The position numbers and the translations under genes are program-made. From contig OW804097.1 in the NCBI GenBank assembly GCA_942159475.1, positions 9,674,202 to 9,738,201 of the forward strand: DNA of 64,000 nucleotides, read 5' to 3'. The DNA is from Sthenelais limicola. Its lineage: Eukaryota > Annelida > Polychaeta > Phyllodocida > Sigalionidae. Shown here in pieces: positions 11,758 to 24,078 of this stretch. Position 1 is the first letter of the stretch, and each line of letters starts with the position of its first letter. The notes beneath the pieces were generated by a model, which worked only from the letters and a program-made list of their open reading frames with translations, had not been told where the DNA came from and did not search any database.

Positions 11758-12041
11758 ACCTGAGATAAGCTTATAGCACCTGAGATAAGCTTATAGCACC
11801 TGAGATAAGCTTATAGCACCTGAGATAAGCTTATAGCACCTGAGATAAGCTTATAGCACCTGAGATAAGCTTATAGCACCTGAGATAAGCTTATAGCACC
11901 TGAGATAAGCTTATAGCACCTGAGATAAGCTTGTACCACCTGAGATAAGCTTATAGCACCTGAGATAAGCTTATAGCACCTGAGATAAGCTTGTACCACC
12001 TGAGATAAGCTTATAGCACCTGAGATAAGCTTATAGCACCT
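11758..12041 (+). repeat. 20-bp minisatellite, about 14 units
   Basis: The unit is CACCTGAGATAAGCTTATAG, with occasional GTAC variants. Nearly perfect homogeneity points to recent expansion. Confidence 0.95.
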
Positions 12042-12554
12042 GTGTGGATACCAACACCAGGATATGGATACTCACTCCAGTCTAATGTAACAGTACTGTG
12101 GTAAATGTCTCAATATTGAGCCCATGGCTCTACAACAATCACACACATATACATCTGGAAGCCTTACAACTGGAAGGGATTATAAGAAGGCTTAAGAGAA
12201 GGATTATGTCTTATTAGCCTGGAATATTAGTATTTGTCCGGTGTAAATAATATCGGTATTTACTCTGATTTAAATTCCTAGACATGGAATGTGACTTTAC
12301 GATATGTTTTCCAAGTAGTTTTGTGGAAAATTATATAAAGTCAGTTACACTAATATAAACAATTCGTCTAAAACTATTTCGGTTCATTTTGGACCATATT
12401 CTCCTCCTGAGCGGCCAACATTATATCGTTGAGTGTATAGCCTGATACCTCCCCATCCTGTCTTCCTATTTACTTATATATAGGGAACGAGACAAACCTT
12501 ATAACACTGAATGGATAGCCTGATTCCACTCGTCTCTATTATCTACAAATTATT

Positions 12555-12809
12555 GCGATGTGTCACAGAAAATTGAGTCTTAAAACGCAAAAGAAATTAT
12601 ATTTTTCAAACGTTTCCCCCAAATAACATATATGTAGGAATGCTCTGATTTTGTTGATTTTTTTTTTCAAACATATTTGAAATAGAAATACTTATTAGAT
12701 GTCCTAAAGTTTACTATCATTGGAATCCCCTTGATCTCATCTTTTCAGATATCATGATATCTCAAAATCACTTCTTTGCTATTTTAACTCATTTTTCTGT
12801 GTCACATCG
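12555..12809 (+). mobile_element. Family B element, internally deleted
   Basis: About 255 bp with both diverged ends (GCGATGTGTCACAGAAAATT and TTTTTCTGTGTCACATCG). The middle part of the family is absent. Confidence 0.72.
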
Positions 12810-14047
12810 ATCTCTATATCTCCCAATATACAACAATTTCAATCAAACTTCGCTCACTCACGTTTCCATACCTACGTAGGCTCAAAGATAATGTCGAATA
12901 TTTGATCTTATACAGGTCAAGGGGCTAAGATAACGCGTCCTTAAGATAAGGTTATATACACATCCCTCAAAGATCCAAGTCTATATGATACCACTCCCTT
13001 TCTTCCAGGTAGACGGAGTGGTATATATATACATATAACACCTGGTATTTATAATCATTTCTTTCCAAAACTATCAGGATTCAGGGAAATAATTCTACCA
13101 ATACAAACCACACAGTGATACTACAGCGTTCCAAGTGTAACTTTTGATCAAGAACCAAGTGAATTATAGATAACTTCCATGGATATTGCCAACTAAAGAT
13201 CCGCCCAAGATGGGAGGAGGATCTTTATTTCAAGATTCGACCTGTCTGGATGTGACAGTGCCGCTGACATTTCGTCTGTAAAAGATCGGTGACAATTCAC
13301 GAGTTTTAGAGACTCTCAGGAGAAAAGTCGTTGAGCAAGGGATTCCCTGAGCGATCACTGGGTGCTATATATAAAACATGAACAATGCAACGTCAGCGTT
13401 TTTGCAGGGGAGAAGAGGGAAACCGATTTTAACGTTGGACTCGCTAATGTGTCATATGGGATATAAATATACTCTCAAATATTTAGATATCATGCAGGGA
13501 ATTTCACACACATTCAGTACCCTGTTTTAAGGATATGGCACCCTGTGAAGTTTATATAATTAATTGAAAATATACAGTGAAGAAGGCGAGATTTAATCAC
13601 AAAGTTTAATCTCATCTTTCCATTAATTTGTTTAATGGAACTTGGCCCGACCATATCATGGAGTGAATGGCCAGACATATGAGATTACTGATAACCACCG
13701 AGGCACACCTTGTATCATTGAGTGAATGGCCTGATACCTCTCACTGTGTATACACTACCTCTATACTACCCTAGGCCTGTCTATCCTATAATATTGACTA
13801 GTCCCTATAATCTACCTCCCAGCTTTCTGCAAATAAGCAAAACGCTGAAACACAGGAACACTCACTCCTCGCTATAGCCTTGTATGTTAAGTACAGCGAG
13901 TCACACCTTGTAACACTGGGTGAATGGCCAGACCCGAGTCATTGTAACCTGTCCAGGATATAGTGCATACGTTGCATCCACATCGTGCTGTGTAGTGGTA
14001 CTATTTATACCTGCAGGTTTGTCACACTGCAAACAACACTAGTAAAC

Positions 14048-14369
14048 ATGGCATCCAACCACCGGGATCGTCCCGAGTTGGAGGAAACTCTAATTCAAAG
14101 ACAAATCAATGAATTTTTACGGATTATGAGAAAAGAAGTAAAAACTGCAGTACACTCGGTGGCGGCGGCAACAACGCCGAGTGCTTCAGTAACAGCAAAG
14201 GCTGCTAATATAGGTAACAATGCAACGATTAGTAACAAGTTGAAAGAGACAACGACACTATTTGTGAAGGAGTTAAATGTGACATTGGATGGTACGACAG
14301 TGGCGCCCACTAACGGCACGGACACCGGTGGCGGACATTGGTTCAATGATTTCTTCCTCGCTAAATTAT
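14048..14369 (+). CDS. syt1: Syt1 alternative N-terminal exon N2 (glycosylatable lumenal domain)
   Basis: This exon encodes 107 residues plus one base (t), then donor T|GTGAGT. The leftover base joins the membrane exon as t+tg, again Leu, exactly as in N1, so N2 is an in-phase substitute for N1. The peptide has a charged start, an Arg/Lys helix (about residues 14-33), a Ser/Thr/Ala-rich middle and three N-glycosylation sequons at N58 (NAT), N77 (NVT) and N89 (NGT), ending in an aromatic stretch before AKL. No other membrane segment or signal peptide is seen. The ATG at 14048 has a favourable context (aacATGg). Upstream there is both an acceptor-like CTGCAG ending at 14016 and a TATA-like TATTTATA at 14002, so it may be a spliced exon or the start of a second promoter unit. 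Assignment to syt1 rests on phase, strand, lumenal character and position. Confidence 0.7.
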
Positions 14370-14623
14370 GTGAGTTTATTTTATGATTTAATTGATTTTT
14401 TTGTTTGCAGATTTGCTGAAAAACATAGGTGTGTTTCAGATTTATCTGGCTGAAAACTAGGTATAGGGGGGTGGTAACTTTTTTTCAGGAAACCACCTAA
14501 CAGGGACTGAACTGAAAAAAATGTCAATTTTATAACAATATAGTTGATTTAAATATGGGAAATGTGCTTTTTGACAGTTCCAGGTCAGGAAAACCTGTTT
14601 TCCTGCTTTTATTAGCTTTTTTT

Positions 14624-14626
14624 GTA

Positions 14627-14669
<43 letters not shown>

Positions 14670-14670
14670 A
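14624..14670 (+). repeat. TAAA microsatellite
   Basis: About eleven TAAA units. Confidence 0.9.
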
Positions 14671-15340
14671 AGAAAAAAAAGTTGTAAAAAAAATAATCCC
14701 CCCCAAAATAAGGCATAGTCAATCTTTTGTTTATGTTGGGGGAGGTTTATACTAGGTAGTACTCTTTATATGTTTTGGGGGGAGGGGGGAGGGAGGGGAG
14801 GGGCTGAGTCTATTTAGCAAGGCTGGTATACATTTCATCGATTGATTGATGATTGCACTCAGTTATTTTTTTGTTTTTACAACAGACTTTATTACTGACA
14901 CCTGCCATCTGGGCATATACATTTCTAAAAACATGTTATATCAAGGTATAAAAGGCGAATATGAATAATTTTTTCAGTGTTTTCAACAATATCAACAATA
15001 TCTTCCATTAGGCGTCTCCATAGCTTTTTCTCTTCTTAATAATATTGTAATATTACCTCGAGATCAAAGACCCTTTGAATACACCATAAGTACATCATTT
15101 ATTCATCAGCACGGGAGAGGGTTTTTTTCAACAATTGAGACCAGGCAAAATATCGTTTTCATACCAGAAAAATTTCCTTCTTGGAAACTATATAAGAGTT
15201 GAACTTGAGAATGAATGTTCTATTATATAAGCATGAAATCCGTCTTTTTGAGCATATAATTAAATGTATTTAATCAATAAACATAGTGCGGTGGCTATTC
15301 CAATCTTCTGAGACAAGCTGCCTTATTTATGTTGGCCAGT

Positions 15341-15796
15341 CTAACCTGGATCCAACAACAACCGTCCTTTTACTCTGTAATATGTCCTTATTTTTATGTC
15401 GGGGAAAGTCAAGAGCTTTTCAATAATGTTTGAGACTTTAGTGTTCAAGTTGTCTTGGATTCTGTTGCTTGCCAACTGCCAGGAGAAGGATTTCTTGTAT
15501 TCTTTCTCAATTGGATCCTTTTGTTCTGCTAGCTTCAGCTGTCCCAGGTATTCACTCTTCTCTATGACTATGCTATCAGACCTTTCTGACAGTACCATGA
15601 GATTGGACTCCTGATCCTTCAACATGGCAACCTTGTTGGTACTCTCATCAGGCTCTTCCACTTCAGTTTCTTCATGCTTTTCAAGCAATTCAAGTAGGGT
15701 TTGAAATTGTTTCTGTTCCTTTTGGTAATCTTCCATCTGCTGATTCCTCATTGATTCAACCAGTGCCCTGAGGCCTGGAACTCCGTCCTCACCCAT
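15341..15796 (-). other. Antisense 151-codon open frame, unrecognised
   Basis: The frame starts at ATG 15796 on the minus strand. The predicted product is acidic and rich in Glu, Lys, Gln and Leu, with likely coiled-coil stretches in the first 60 residues (for example QQMEDYQKEQKQFQTLLELL). No membrane segment, catalytic motif or zinc finger is seen. The composition differs from random frames here, which are usually Tyr/Ile/Asn-rich. It resembles the N-terminal part of a gag-like protein from a retroelement, but I do not recognise a specific family and see no LTRs or pol next to it. It could be a retroelement relic, or an exon of an antisense gene. Confidence 0.3.
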
Positions 15797-16447
15797 AGTG
15801 GGGGAGGAAACAAACCAAAGGCGCTTGTTAAATGATGATAAATATATTCACCAGATGGCACCACTGCACTGGTAAAGACACTGCCTTGCTGTCTAGTGTG
15901 TCTCTATTCTATACAGCTTTCAGTTTGTTTGTCCTTAGTAGCTTATTTTATTTCTCAGAAGTAGGTATTCCTAGTTTAAATCCTTCCTGTTTGCCTGTAA
16001 AGTCCTGAGTTATGTCTATTTCGCACAACAATCACTCTTTGAATGAGCGATAATATGGTACCACGCTCCCTTCAGGGCATGCTGGCGGGAGTTACAGAGC
16101 TGGCAACTTATTTTCTCACACTGTCACTAAATTCCGCCTTCTTGATTTCTCTCTTTCGTCAATTTGCTTTCTTTGATGATTCATGGAATCTATCACACTG
16201 TTATATCACTGTACACCTTTCTTAATCCCGGAATCTGAAAGAAAAAAACGGCGAGCCTAAGCTTAACGTGGTTTAGTCAATGACCGAAAGTTATTCCTGC
16301 ACTCAGTTATTGATGCACCAGGCCCATGTCAATACAGTGCGTGATATTCACTGCGGGGCATGTTTATTTATCGATCTATTGATTGATTAATGGTTTAGGC
16401 GGCCTCACGGGTACAACACAGTGCAAATTGCATTCTGGGTAGCATTT

Positions 16448-16777
16448 GTGATGTGTTGCAGCGAAATGAGTCACAAGTCGCAAAATTGTTATTTTTCAAA
16501 GTGTTTTATTCACAAGATTTCTTTGTGGGACTGATTTCATTTTTTGGGTGCTTAACGCTTCTAGTGGCGCGAATACATGCACCAAATTTCAAGACAATGT
16601 ATTAAATGTATAGATCTATGCATTTCAAGGGTATCTTATGGAGTATATTTAGCTACTTGTCCACCAAGAAATAGTGTCAATCATTTACAAAAATCTCTAA
16701 ATATTCTCAGATATCTCTAAACCATTTACAGAGATCTTCAAATATGCAATAAATACATTGACAATTTATTTCCATAT
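16448..16777 (+). mobile_element. Family B element, truncated
   Basis: It starts GTGATGTGTTGCAGCGAAAT and diverges after about 230 bp. It abuts the next B element. Confidence 0.7.
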
Positions 16778-17145
16778 GTGATGTGTTGCAGGGAAATGAG
16801 TGATAATATCTCTTTATTGGAATGTTCTGATTTTTGGGGAGTTCATCACTTATAGCTATATCAATCGATGTATTAAATGTCAGGACAATCTATGTAATAT
16901 ATCCTTTTGTTTTAAAGGTCCTCATATGGACTACATTTAGTTACTTCACTGTTTATTGACTCCCAGAAATATTGGAAACCTTTTTTTCAAAAACGAAAAT
17001 ATCAAACTTAAAATCTAGAAATACTTATAAGATTATTAGACTGTTTACTATCATTGGAATCGGCTTGATCTCATCTTTTCAAATATGGTGATATCTCAAA
17101 ATCTATTTTTTGCGACTTATGACTCATTTTCCAGAAACACATCAC
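16778..17145 (+). mobile_element. Family B element with ATAT target duplication
   Basis: ATAT occurs at 16774-16777 and 17146-17149. A deletion behind the left terminal repeat shortens it to 368 bp. Confidence 0.83.
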
Positions 17146-17949
17146 ATATACAGTACACTAGACACGTTTCAGTGATATCCACCACCAGCATGGTGGGGGC
17201 TAGTGAGCCTTGCAGTATAACTTTCATCATTATGCTATGTATGTGTGTAGGTGCCAATAGTACTAATAGCGGTGATGAGGGACCACGCGACCGTCCCCAC
17301 CGCACTCAGCCCTTGCCACCAATACGTCTACCACTCCATGATTGCATCAGAGTATATTAGAATATATATAACATGGAGGGGGCGGGTTGTCTGGGTAACT
17401 GGGCTAATAAATATAATTTACTCACCCACCCACACCACACACATTTTTCTTACTTTAATTTTTTTTTGACAATATTTTTATTCAGGAGGCATGTACATAT
17501 TCAAACCAAAACAATTTTGCTCCAAGGAGCGATTTTCCTCATGCCCTGATTTACTGGGCTTTATCTCTTGTCCTAATATGGTGGGTGAAGTCAGTGTTAT
17601 ACATTTGCTATTTAGTCTACATAGTTCTATCAAATTAGATTATACGATCCTACATATAACAAGTCCCTTATAACCACTATGTGTTATATACATTCTATCT
17701 AGTAATTTGTGAGTCGATCCGAGGATCGATGGTGTTGATGATATATGAGATGAGGTGATGAAATGAATTAGGACTATTATGAATTAGGACTATATATGGT
17801 GGGTGAGTGAGTGGTACCTATTATTACATATAGTACATTATACAACCCTAATTCTTTTACTTATCAGAAGTATTTGACAGCCAATAAAAAATAGAATAGA
17901 AATAGAAATGTACAGTAATTGAACCTGGCCTAACTGTCTACATATATAA

Positions 17950-18159
17950 GGGTCAGATTGTTAGTAAATTTACAATTGGTAGCTCTACACATTTAGGAAA
18001 TTGAATATCGGGTATATCTGAGTATATTTGGTATCGCATTGATTTTAAAGTACCAGTTCTGTTATGTTAAACTGCATTTTGAAGCTCATTTCTGTCTTAA
18101 ATGTGGGTATTTTGAGAGGATTGATTAAGGCGAATTGTACATTTCTGAAGATCTGATCC
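17950..18159 (+). mobile_element. Family A element
   Basis: It runs from GGGTCAGATTGTTAGTAAAT to TTCTGAAGATCTGATCC, with a small internal deletion after the left subterminal block. Confidence 0.8.
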
Positions 18160-18369
18160 ATATATACCTGTTGTAGGCATATTCATTAGAGAGTTTCCTC
18201 CCTGAAGAAAACTGAGTTTCATATTCATTTTATAGCTGAATACCCTGGAAAAAATCTGCTACTTAATTCTTCTCTTAAATACTTTCCTGCGTGACATATG
18301 CCCATATAATAGTACCATTCACTCAAGCCGTTAATAAGGCACTTAGAGAAGAATATGGAGCCTTTATAT

Positions 18370-18601
18370 GGGTCAGATCGTCAGAAAATGTACAATTCAC
18401 AACTAATCCTCTCAAATTACCTTCATTTACGACAGAAAGAAGGTTCAAATACAGTTTAACATAGCAGAACAGATATATTTAACCAGCACAATACCAAACA
18501 TACTCAGATATACCCCGGTATTCATCATTTTCAGCTTAATTTAGCAAATTTTACTACATGTAGAGCTGCCAATTATTGTACATCTCCTGGAGATGTGACC
18601 C
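18370..18601 (-). mobile_element. Family A element
   Basis: In inverted orientation, starting GGGTCAGATCGTCAGAAAAT and ending GATGTGACCC. Confidence 0.8.
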
Positions 18602-18883
18602 ATCATGTAGTGAAAGGTGTGAGAAATAGAGACAGAGAATGGTAGAGAGACGTGTGAAGCATGTAAGACTGCCAGCCCCTCCCTGCATGGTCTATTGTCC
18701 AACATGTCGGGTCTATTGTCCAACGTGTCAGCACAATGAGTGGTTGTAAGCAGTGAACAGGCGGACACTGCAGGCCTGACAAGGTGTGCATTAACATTGT
18801 ATGAGTTACACCAGCAGCAATTAAAAAGCTCAAGTTGCAGTGAATAGAGTGAATAGACCATTTGACAGTGCTGTGGGAGTAAT

Positions 18884-19119
18884 GAATCAGATTTTCAGAA
18901 AATGTACAATTCACCTTCACCAATCCTCTCAAATAACCCACATTTAAGACAAAAATTAGGTTTAAAAATACAGTTCAGTATAACCTAACAGATTGTTTGA
19001 ATCAAGGCAATACTAAATATACTCAGATATACCTAGGCTTGTCGATTTTTCGGTCTAATTTAGCAGAGTTTACTAAATGTGTTGGTCTGCCGATTGTACA
19101 TTTTCTGAAAATCTGACCC
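18884..19119 (-). mobile_element. Family A element
   Basis: In inverted orientation, with a left end slightly altered (GAATCAGATTTTCAG) and right end TTTTCTGAAAATCTGACCC. Confidence 0.8.
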
Positions 19120-19778
19120 TTAAATGAGTTACACGATGAGCCATTAAAAAGCTAAAGTTACACGGTGAATAGAGCACTTGACGGTGCTGTGGGAGTAATA
19201 ATGGTGGTTTGCTTTAATCAAAAGCCACATAGAATTCGCAACATTAAAGTTGAAATTTATCCCCAGAATCTAACAATAACATTTTGACAAGAGAGGATTA
19301 AGTTTTATGCCATCGGAATTATATATACGGAAATACTCTATATATTTTAAGATCTTAATACTGGGCCTATTGGAAAACCCAGGACAAATAAGATCTGCAT
19401 CAAAAACAACCCATTATAAGCTAATTAAATGCTTATTTGTGCCCATATGAGCATCAAACATACCGATTATATGTTTTACAAGCCATTCCCTTCAGTTAAA
19501 CTAAATGGTTTCAATATTTTCCGACAAAATTGGGATTTCACGTGTGACTGTATAAAAGAGGAAATTAAGAACTGACATAATAAGACAACCACAGGTCCGA
19601 ATTTGTTGGAATAAAATTTTGTCACAATGTCAAGGCCAGTTTATTATGATCCAAGGCCAAGAAATTATATTCAAAGTATTCTAAATTTTCAACCTTTCCC
19701 AGATCCCAAAATAACAAAACAGCACACTTGAAAAAACTTACCCATACATAGCTGAAATCGCTGAATTTAATCTCTGAA

Positions 19779-19942
19779 AAGGCTCACAGCCTCCAGATAA
19801 GATAAGAATGGTATGGCAGTGATTGGACGCCTACTGCGCTAATGACTTTCCTAGCCCTAATTTGGATTATAATAACATTTTGAGGTATGGAGTGAAAGGG
19901 CTTTCCCTCAGTTTAGAGGGTCTCTCCCAACTCTGAGCCTAG
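19779..19942 (-). mobile_element. Family D element, inverted
   Basis: It reads AGATAAGATAAGAATGGTAT, GGACGCCTACTGCGCTAATG and CTTTCCCTCAGTTTAGAGGG, ending CTGAGCCTAG. This is the reverse of the 5820 copy. Confidence 0.65.
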
Positions 19943-20098
19943 ACTAATATATGGTTACATATTTTGCTATATTTGAGAGAGAGAGAACCATGACCACATA
20001 TTGGCCACATATAAGGCTAAGTACACACTCCTATCTCACCCCAAGTTTACCTACTCTCACTCCCACCCACTCCACGAGATAAGACGAGACATAGGATC

Positions 20099-20530
20099 CA
20101 ATAGGGGAATTGCATGTGTCATTGCGCATGTCTATTACAGTGCATGCTGGGATGGATTCAGTTTTAATCTGTCATACAAATACTTAGCAATATCTTTATC
20201 AGAAATTGCAAGAATGTTGTCACCAATATCATAGCTTGTGTACATGATCTATAAAAACAAATGCATGATGGGAAAGATGGGGACATGTGTTATGGAAACA
20301 TGAATGAAATCTAAGAAGTATTTGGAAGGATCCAATAGGGGACTTGCATGACACATGGATATTGATATTTAGTCCAGCTGTTAAGCACTCAATTGTTCAT
20401 TTTATTAGAGCATTGATGAATAATCCATGCTGAATATAACATACTTTGTTTAGATTTTACACTGTTCCATTAGTCCCATAATTCTACGCGAATCAATATT
20501 CAAAATGGCGGCTATGCAAATCCCCTATTG
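20099..20530 (+). mobile_element. Family C element
   Basis: The terminal inverted repeats are CAATAGGGGAATTGCAT and ATGCAAATCCCCTATTG. The interior carries GCATGCTGGGATGGATTCAG and GCATGATGGGAAAGATGG. No coding capacity. Confidence 0.82.
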
Positions 20531-21191
20531 ATTATAGTGTGGAGGCGAGAGGTCACGTGATAGAATGTGATGTAAATAGTGCAATGAGTTGATGTGAGGG
20601 GGCGTGCATGCATGAGTCAGGTACAGGGACGGCAGGCGCCACATCGTGAGCGCATTAGGAACTACAATGCTTACATCTAGATTCAAATAACAAACACCTT
20701 TGAATTAATTTCAGATATATTCAAATCATTTACAGATGTTTTTAAATGAATTTAATACAACTTTAATTCAAATGATTTAAAAATATCTCCAAATGATTTA
20801 CAGATATGTGTAAATGAATTAAATATAAATTTGATTCAAATGATTTACACATAATATATTCAAACGATTTACATAAACATTACAATCATTTTATTTGTTA
20901 CAAATTCGTTATTCAGGTTATTTCTACAAAGCAGTCTTGGTCTTTTACATTAAACTCATTTACAGATACAATAAAGTCATTTACAAATATCGACATGACT
21001 ATATCTACTATTCAAATCATCTACAAATATCTTCTAATGATTTACAGACATAACATATTCATATATTATATTCCTTTCTGCTTTAATTAATTGTTAGAGC
21101 AATTAATGTCCCTGTAGATAATGATTTATTTGTAAATCAGGAGGTTTTTTTGTTGCATAATGAGATTCCCGAGGTCTACCTCAGCCCCACC

Positions 21192-21426
21192 GAGTCAAGC
21201 CGTCACAAAATGTACAATTCGTCCTCACCAATCCTCTCAAATATTCCAAATTTAAGACAAAAATTACTTTCAAAATTGAGTTTATCATTACCAAACAGAT
21301 TGCTTGAATCCAGGCAATACCAAATATACTCAGATATAGCAAGTATTGACCATTCTTCAGACTAATTTAGCAGAATTTACTAAATATCTAGAGTTGCCAA
21401 TTGTACATTTTGTGATGATCTGACCC
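21192..21426 (-). mobile_element. Family A element
   Basis: In inverted orientation, from GAGTCAAGCCGTCACAAAAT to TTTTGTGATGATCTGACCC. Confidence 0.8.
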
Positions 21427-21511
21427 TGACCCATAACCTCTTGGATGGCATCCAGCGCTGGTCACACTTCACCTACCATGTCCCAGATACACCAATATCT
21501 CTATTATACAT

Positions 21512-21746
21512 GGGTCTCATCGTCAGAAAATGTACAATTGGCAGCTGTACACATTGAGTAAATTCTGCTAAATTAGTCTGCAATTAGGCCAATACTAGGT
21601 AAATTCTAGTATATTCGTTATTGCATTGATTCTAGCAATCTGTCTGGTTAGGTTGAATTGTATTTTGAACTTTATTTTCGTCTGAAATTTGGGTTATTTG
21701 AGAAAATTGGTGAAGATAAATTGTACATTTTTTGGTGACTTCACCC
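21512..21746 (+). mobile_element. Family A element
   Basis: In forward orientation, from GGGTCTCATCGTCAGAAAAT to the GGTGACTTCACCC variant end. Confidence 0.8.
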
Positions 21747-22940
21747 TTATAGCGCTGGTACTGGTTTACATACCTTCACACCCTCACACCAACATGGCCG
21801 CCCTCTCTTACCTCTAGTTACACCACCACACCTGGACACACCTGGACACACCTGGACACCAGGTATTAACAGACTACTCCAGGGTGGATTAACTACCCCT
21901 GCAGGTGGATTTAAGGATAATTAATCCCGGCCATGTATAGTGAAGGCCTTACTGGAGTGGGTGGATTTATAAAGTGAGGATTAGTCGTGCTGTAATATAG
22001 CCAGGAGCAGTACCACCATGTTCCTACCATTGCCAGTACCGTGTAGGTATAGACTGTGATTCAGGGAGTGCTTGTTATTGTTGTGACTGGGGAATATATT
22101 CAAGATTCCACCCTTTAGTATCAGGGATGAAGTTCTGCCAATGAGAGAACTGGGAGGTATTTATTGACTGAAGATATGTATGTAACTGTAGGCATAGGTA
22201 TATTGTTACAAGTGGTGTAACACAAAAAGTTCTCATGTTTTATTCCTTGTACGGGTATAATGTGATATAACCTAGATGTTGTATGGCAGGGTAACTAGAG
22301 TACAATGGTGCAGCAGCCCCTTATATGGGGGCTAATGTGGGTCAGCCAATGGGCAACCTGGAACTGGTCAGTTGGGAAGGGACTGCTGTCGAGGTAACAT
22401 GATATGTATTGAAAAATGAAAATTGAGTAAGCTAGTATAGGTATATCATATATATGACACAATGAGGTATAACATATTATTGAGATTTGGGGAGTGCTCA
22501 GGGGTTGTTATTGTTATTGTTGTGGTTGAGGAATATATTCAACATTCCACCCAGTAGTATCAGGGATACCAATAACCACAATTCTACCAATGAGAGAACT
22601 GGGAGCTATTTAGGGACATAGATATGTATGTAACTGTAAGCACTGCAATACAGTATCTATACATAGAATTTAAATATTAATTATTAATATATACACATTG
22701 CCTAAATGGAATGACATCAGTACGTTCAGAGTTGTATTTGTTACAAGTTGGGATCGGTTGTAAACTATTCTGTATTAACTCAAATATTAAATTCTCCTGG
22801 GTTGGCTCTGCTTCTGGATGCAGTGTTCCGACCTATAGATGTCAAGATGATGCAATACATCATTTAAATTCCAAAAATAGAACTTCAGTTATAATTAATC
22901 ACCATTCGTTACGTTTATTGCTTCTTTGATTGGGTCAAAG

Positions 22941-23288
22941 AATAGGGGACTTGTATATGCCACTCTGCATGGCTCTTACAGTGCATGCTGGGATACACAA
23001 TAGGGACTTGTATATGCCACTGCGCATGTCTGTTACAGTGCATGCTGGGATACACAATAGGGGACTTGTATATGCCACTGTGCATGTCTGTTACAGTGCA
23101 TGCTGGGATACACAATAGGGGACTTGTATATGCCCCTGCGCATGTCTGTTACAATGCATGCTGGGATACACAATAGGGGACTTGTATATGCCCCTGCGCA
23201 TGTGTTACAGTGCATGCTGGGATACACAATAGGGGACTTGTATATATGTACCACTGTGCATGTATGTTACAGCGCATGCTGGGATGGA
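22941..23288 (+). repeat. 58-bp tandem array made of the C-family left end
   Basis: Six units of 56-58 bp, each AATAGGGGACTTGTATATGC plus a CACTGCGCATG block and CAGTGCATGCTGGGATACAC. The unit is the terminal repeat and subterminal part of family C. A C-like tail (CCATAATTCCATGCAAATCA and further mirrored ends) follows to about 23570. Confidence 0.88.
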
Positions 23289-23610
23289 TTAAATTCATAA
23301 CTCCCATAATTCCATGCAAATCAATATTCAAGATGGCGGAGATGCTATTGTTTCTTACTCTGCCATATACATCCCATAATTCCATGCGAGTCAGATTCAA
23401 AATAACCAACATGCAAGTCCCCCGGAAGTCCCCTATTGATTCTTGCTCTGACATATAAATCCCATAATTCCATGAAAGTCGGATTTTAAATTGTAATGTT
23501 GAGGTGTTAATTGGTTACATAATATGACCTAATTATGACTTTGATGCAATCCCCCTATTGTGCCAATCCTTAGCGCAGTTGAATAAAGTGTTACGCCCTT
23601 CCACGCCCTT

Positions 23611-23644
23611 CCCGCCCCCCCCCCCCCGCCCCCCCCCCCCCCCC
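23611..23644 (+). repeat. Poly(C) tract
   Basis: Runs of 13 or more C separated by single G. Another such run is at 30791-30812. Confidence 0.9.
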
Positions 23645-23741
23645 GCCATTCCCCGCCAGTGTCAATAGCCAAAGTTATTACTGGTTACCTTCACTGTGAG
23701 ACAGACGGCTTCAATATGGACTCTCAATCAATGGCGCTTAT

Positions 23742-23956
23742 GGGTCAGATTCTCAGAAATTGACAGCTCTACACATTTAGTAAATTCTGCTAAATTAGGC
23801 TGCAATTTGGCCAATACTAGGTAAATTCGAGTATATTCGGCACTGCATTGATTCTAGCCATCTGTCTGGTTAGGTTGAACTGTATTTTCGTCTGAAATTT
23901 GGGTTATTTGAAAGGATTGGGGAAAGTGAATTGTACATTTTCTGGTGACTTCACCC
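23742..23956 (+). mobile_element. Family A element
   Basis: From GGGTCAGATTCTCAG to GGTGACTTCACCC, with short deletions in the left terminus and middle. Confidence 0.8.
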
Positions 23957-24078
23957 ATTATATCATTTATCTTGTCATTAGTTTGCTATGGGTGTGGCTA
24001 TATGGAGATTCCTCTGTTTGGGGGAGATATTTATAGAACGGTATTTTTTTTAATTATCATAATTACTGAATGACATAT

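Larger units (their letters stand above)
3302..14016 (+). other. Intron after exon N1 up to exon N2
   Basis: No coding exon is recognised. It holds the 47-bp and 107-bp tandem arrays, family D copies, B fragments at 6239 and 12555, A elements between 5054 and 11025, a purine tract (11335-11690) and a 20-bp minisatellite (11758-12041). Open frames in the purine tract are low-complexity artefacts. Confidence 0.6.

Noticed and set aside
11758..12041. CRISPR-like regular repeat
   Set aside because: Units are directly adjacent without spacers, and the DNA is animal; it is a minisatellite.
22915..23458. Overlapping frames with repeated Cys/His/Met peptides on both strands
   Set aside because: They are read-outs of the 58-bp tandem array; every frame is open because the unit lacks stops in places.
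23611..23650. G-quadruplex candidate on the minus strand
   Set aside because: It is a plain C/G homopolymer run with no link to a gene; recorded only as a repeat.
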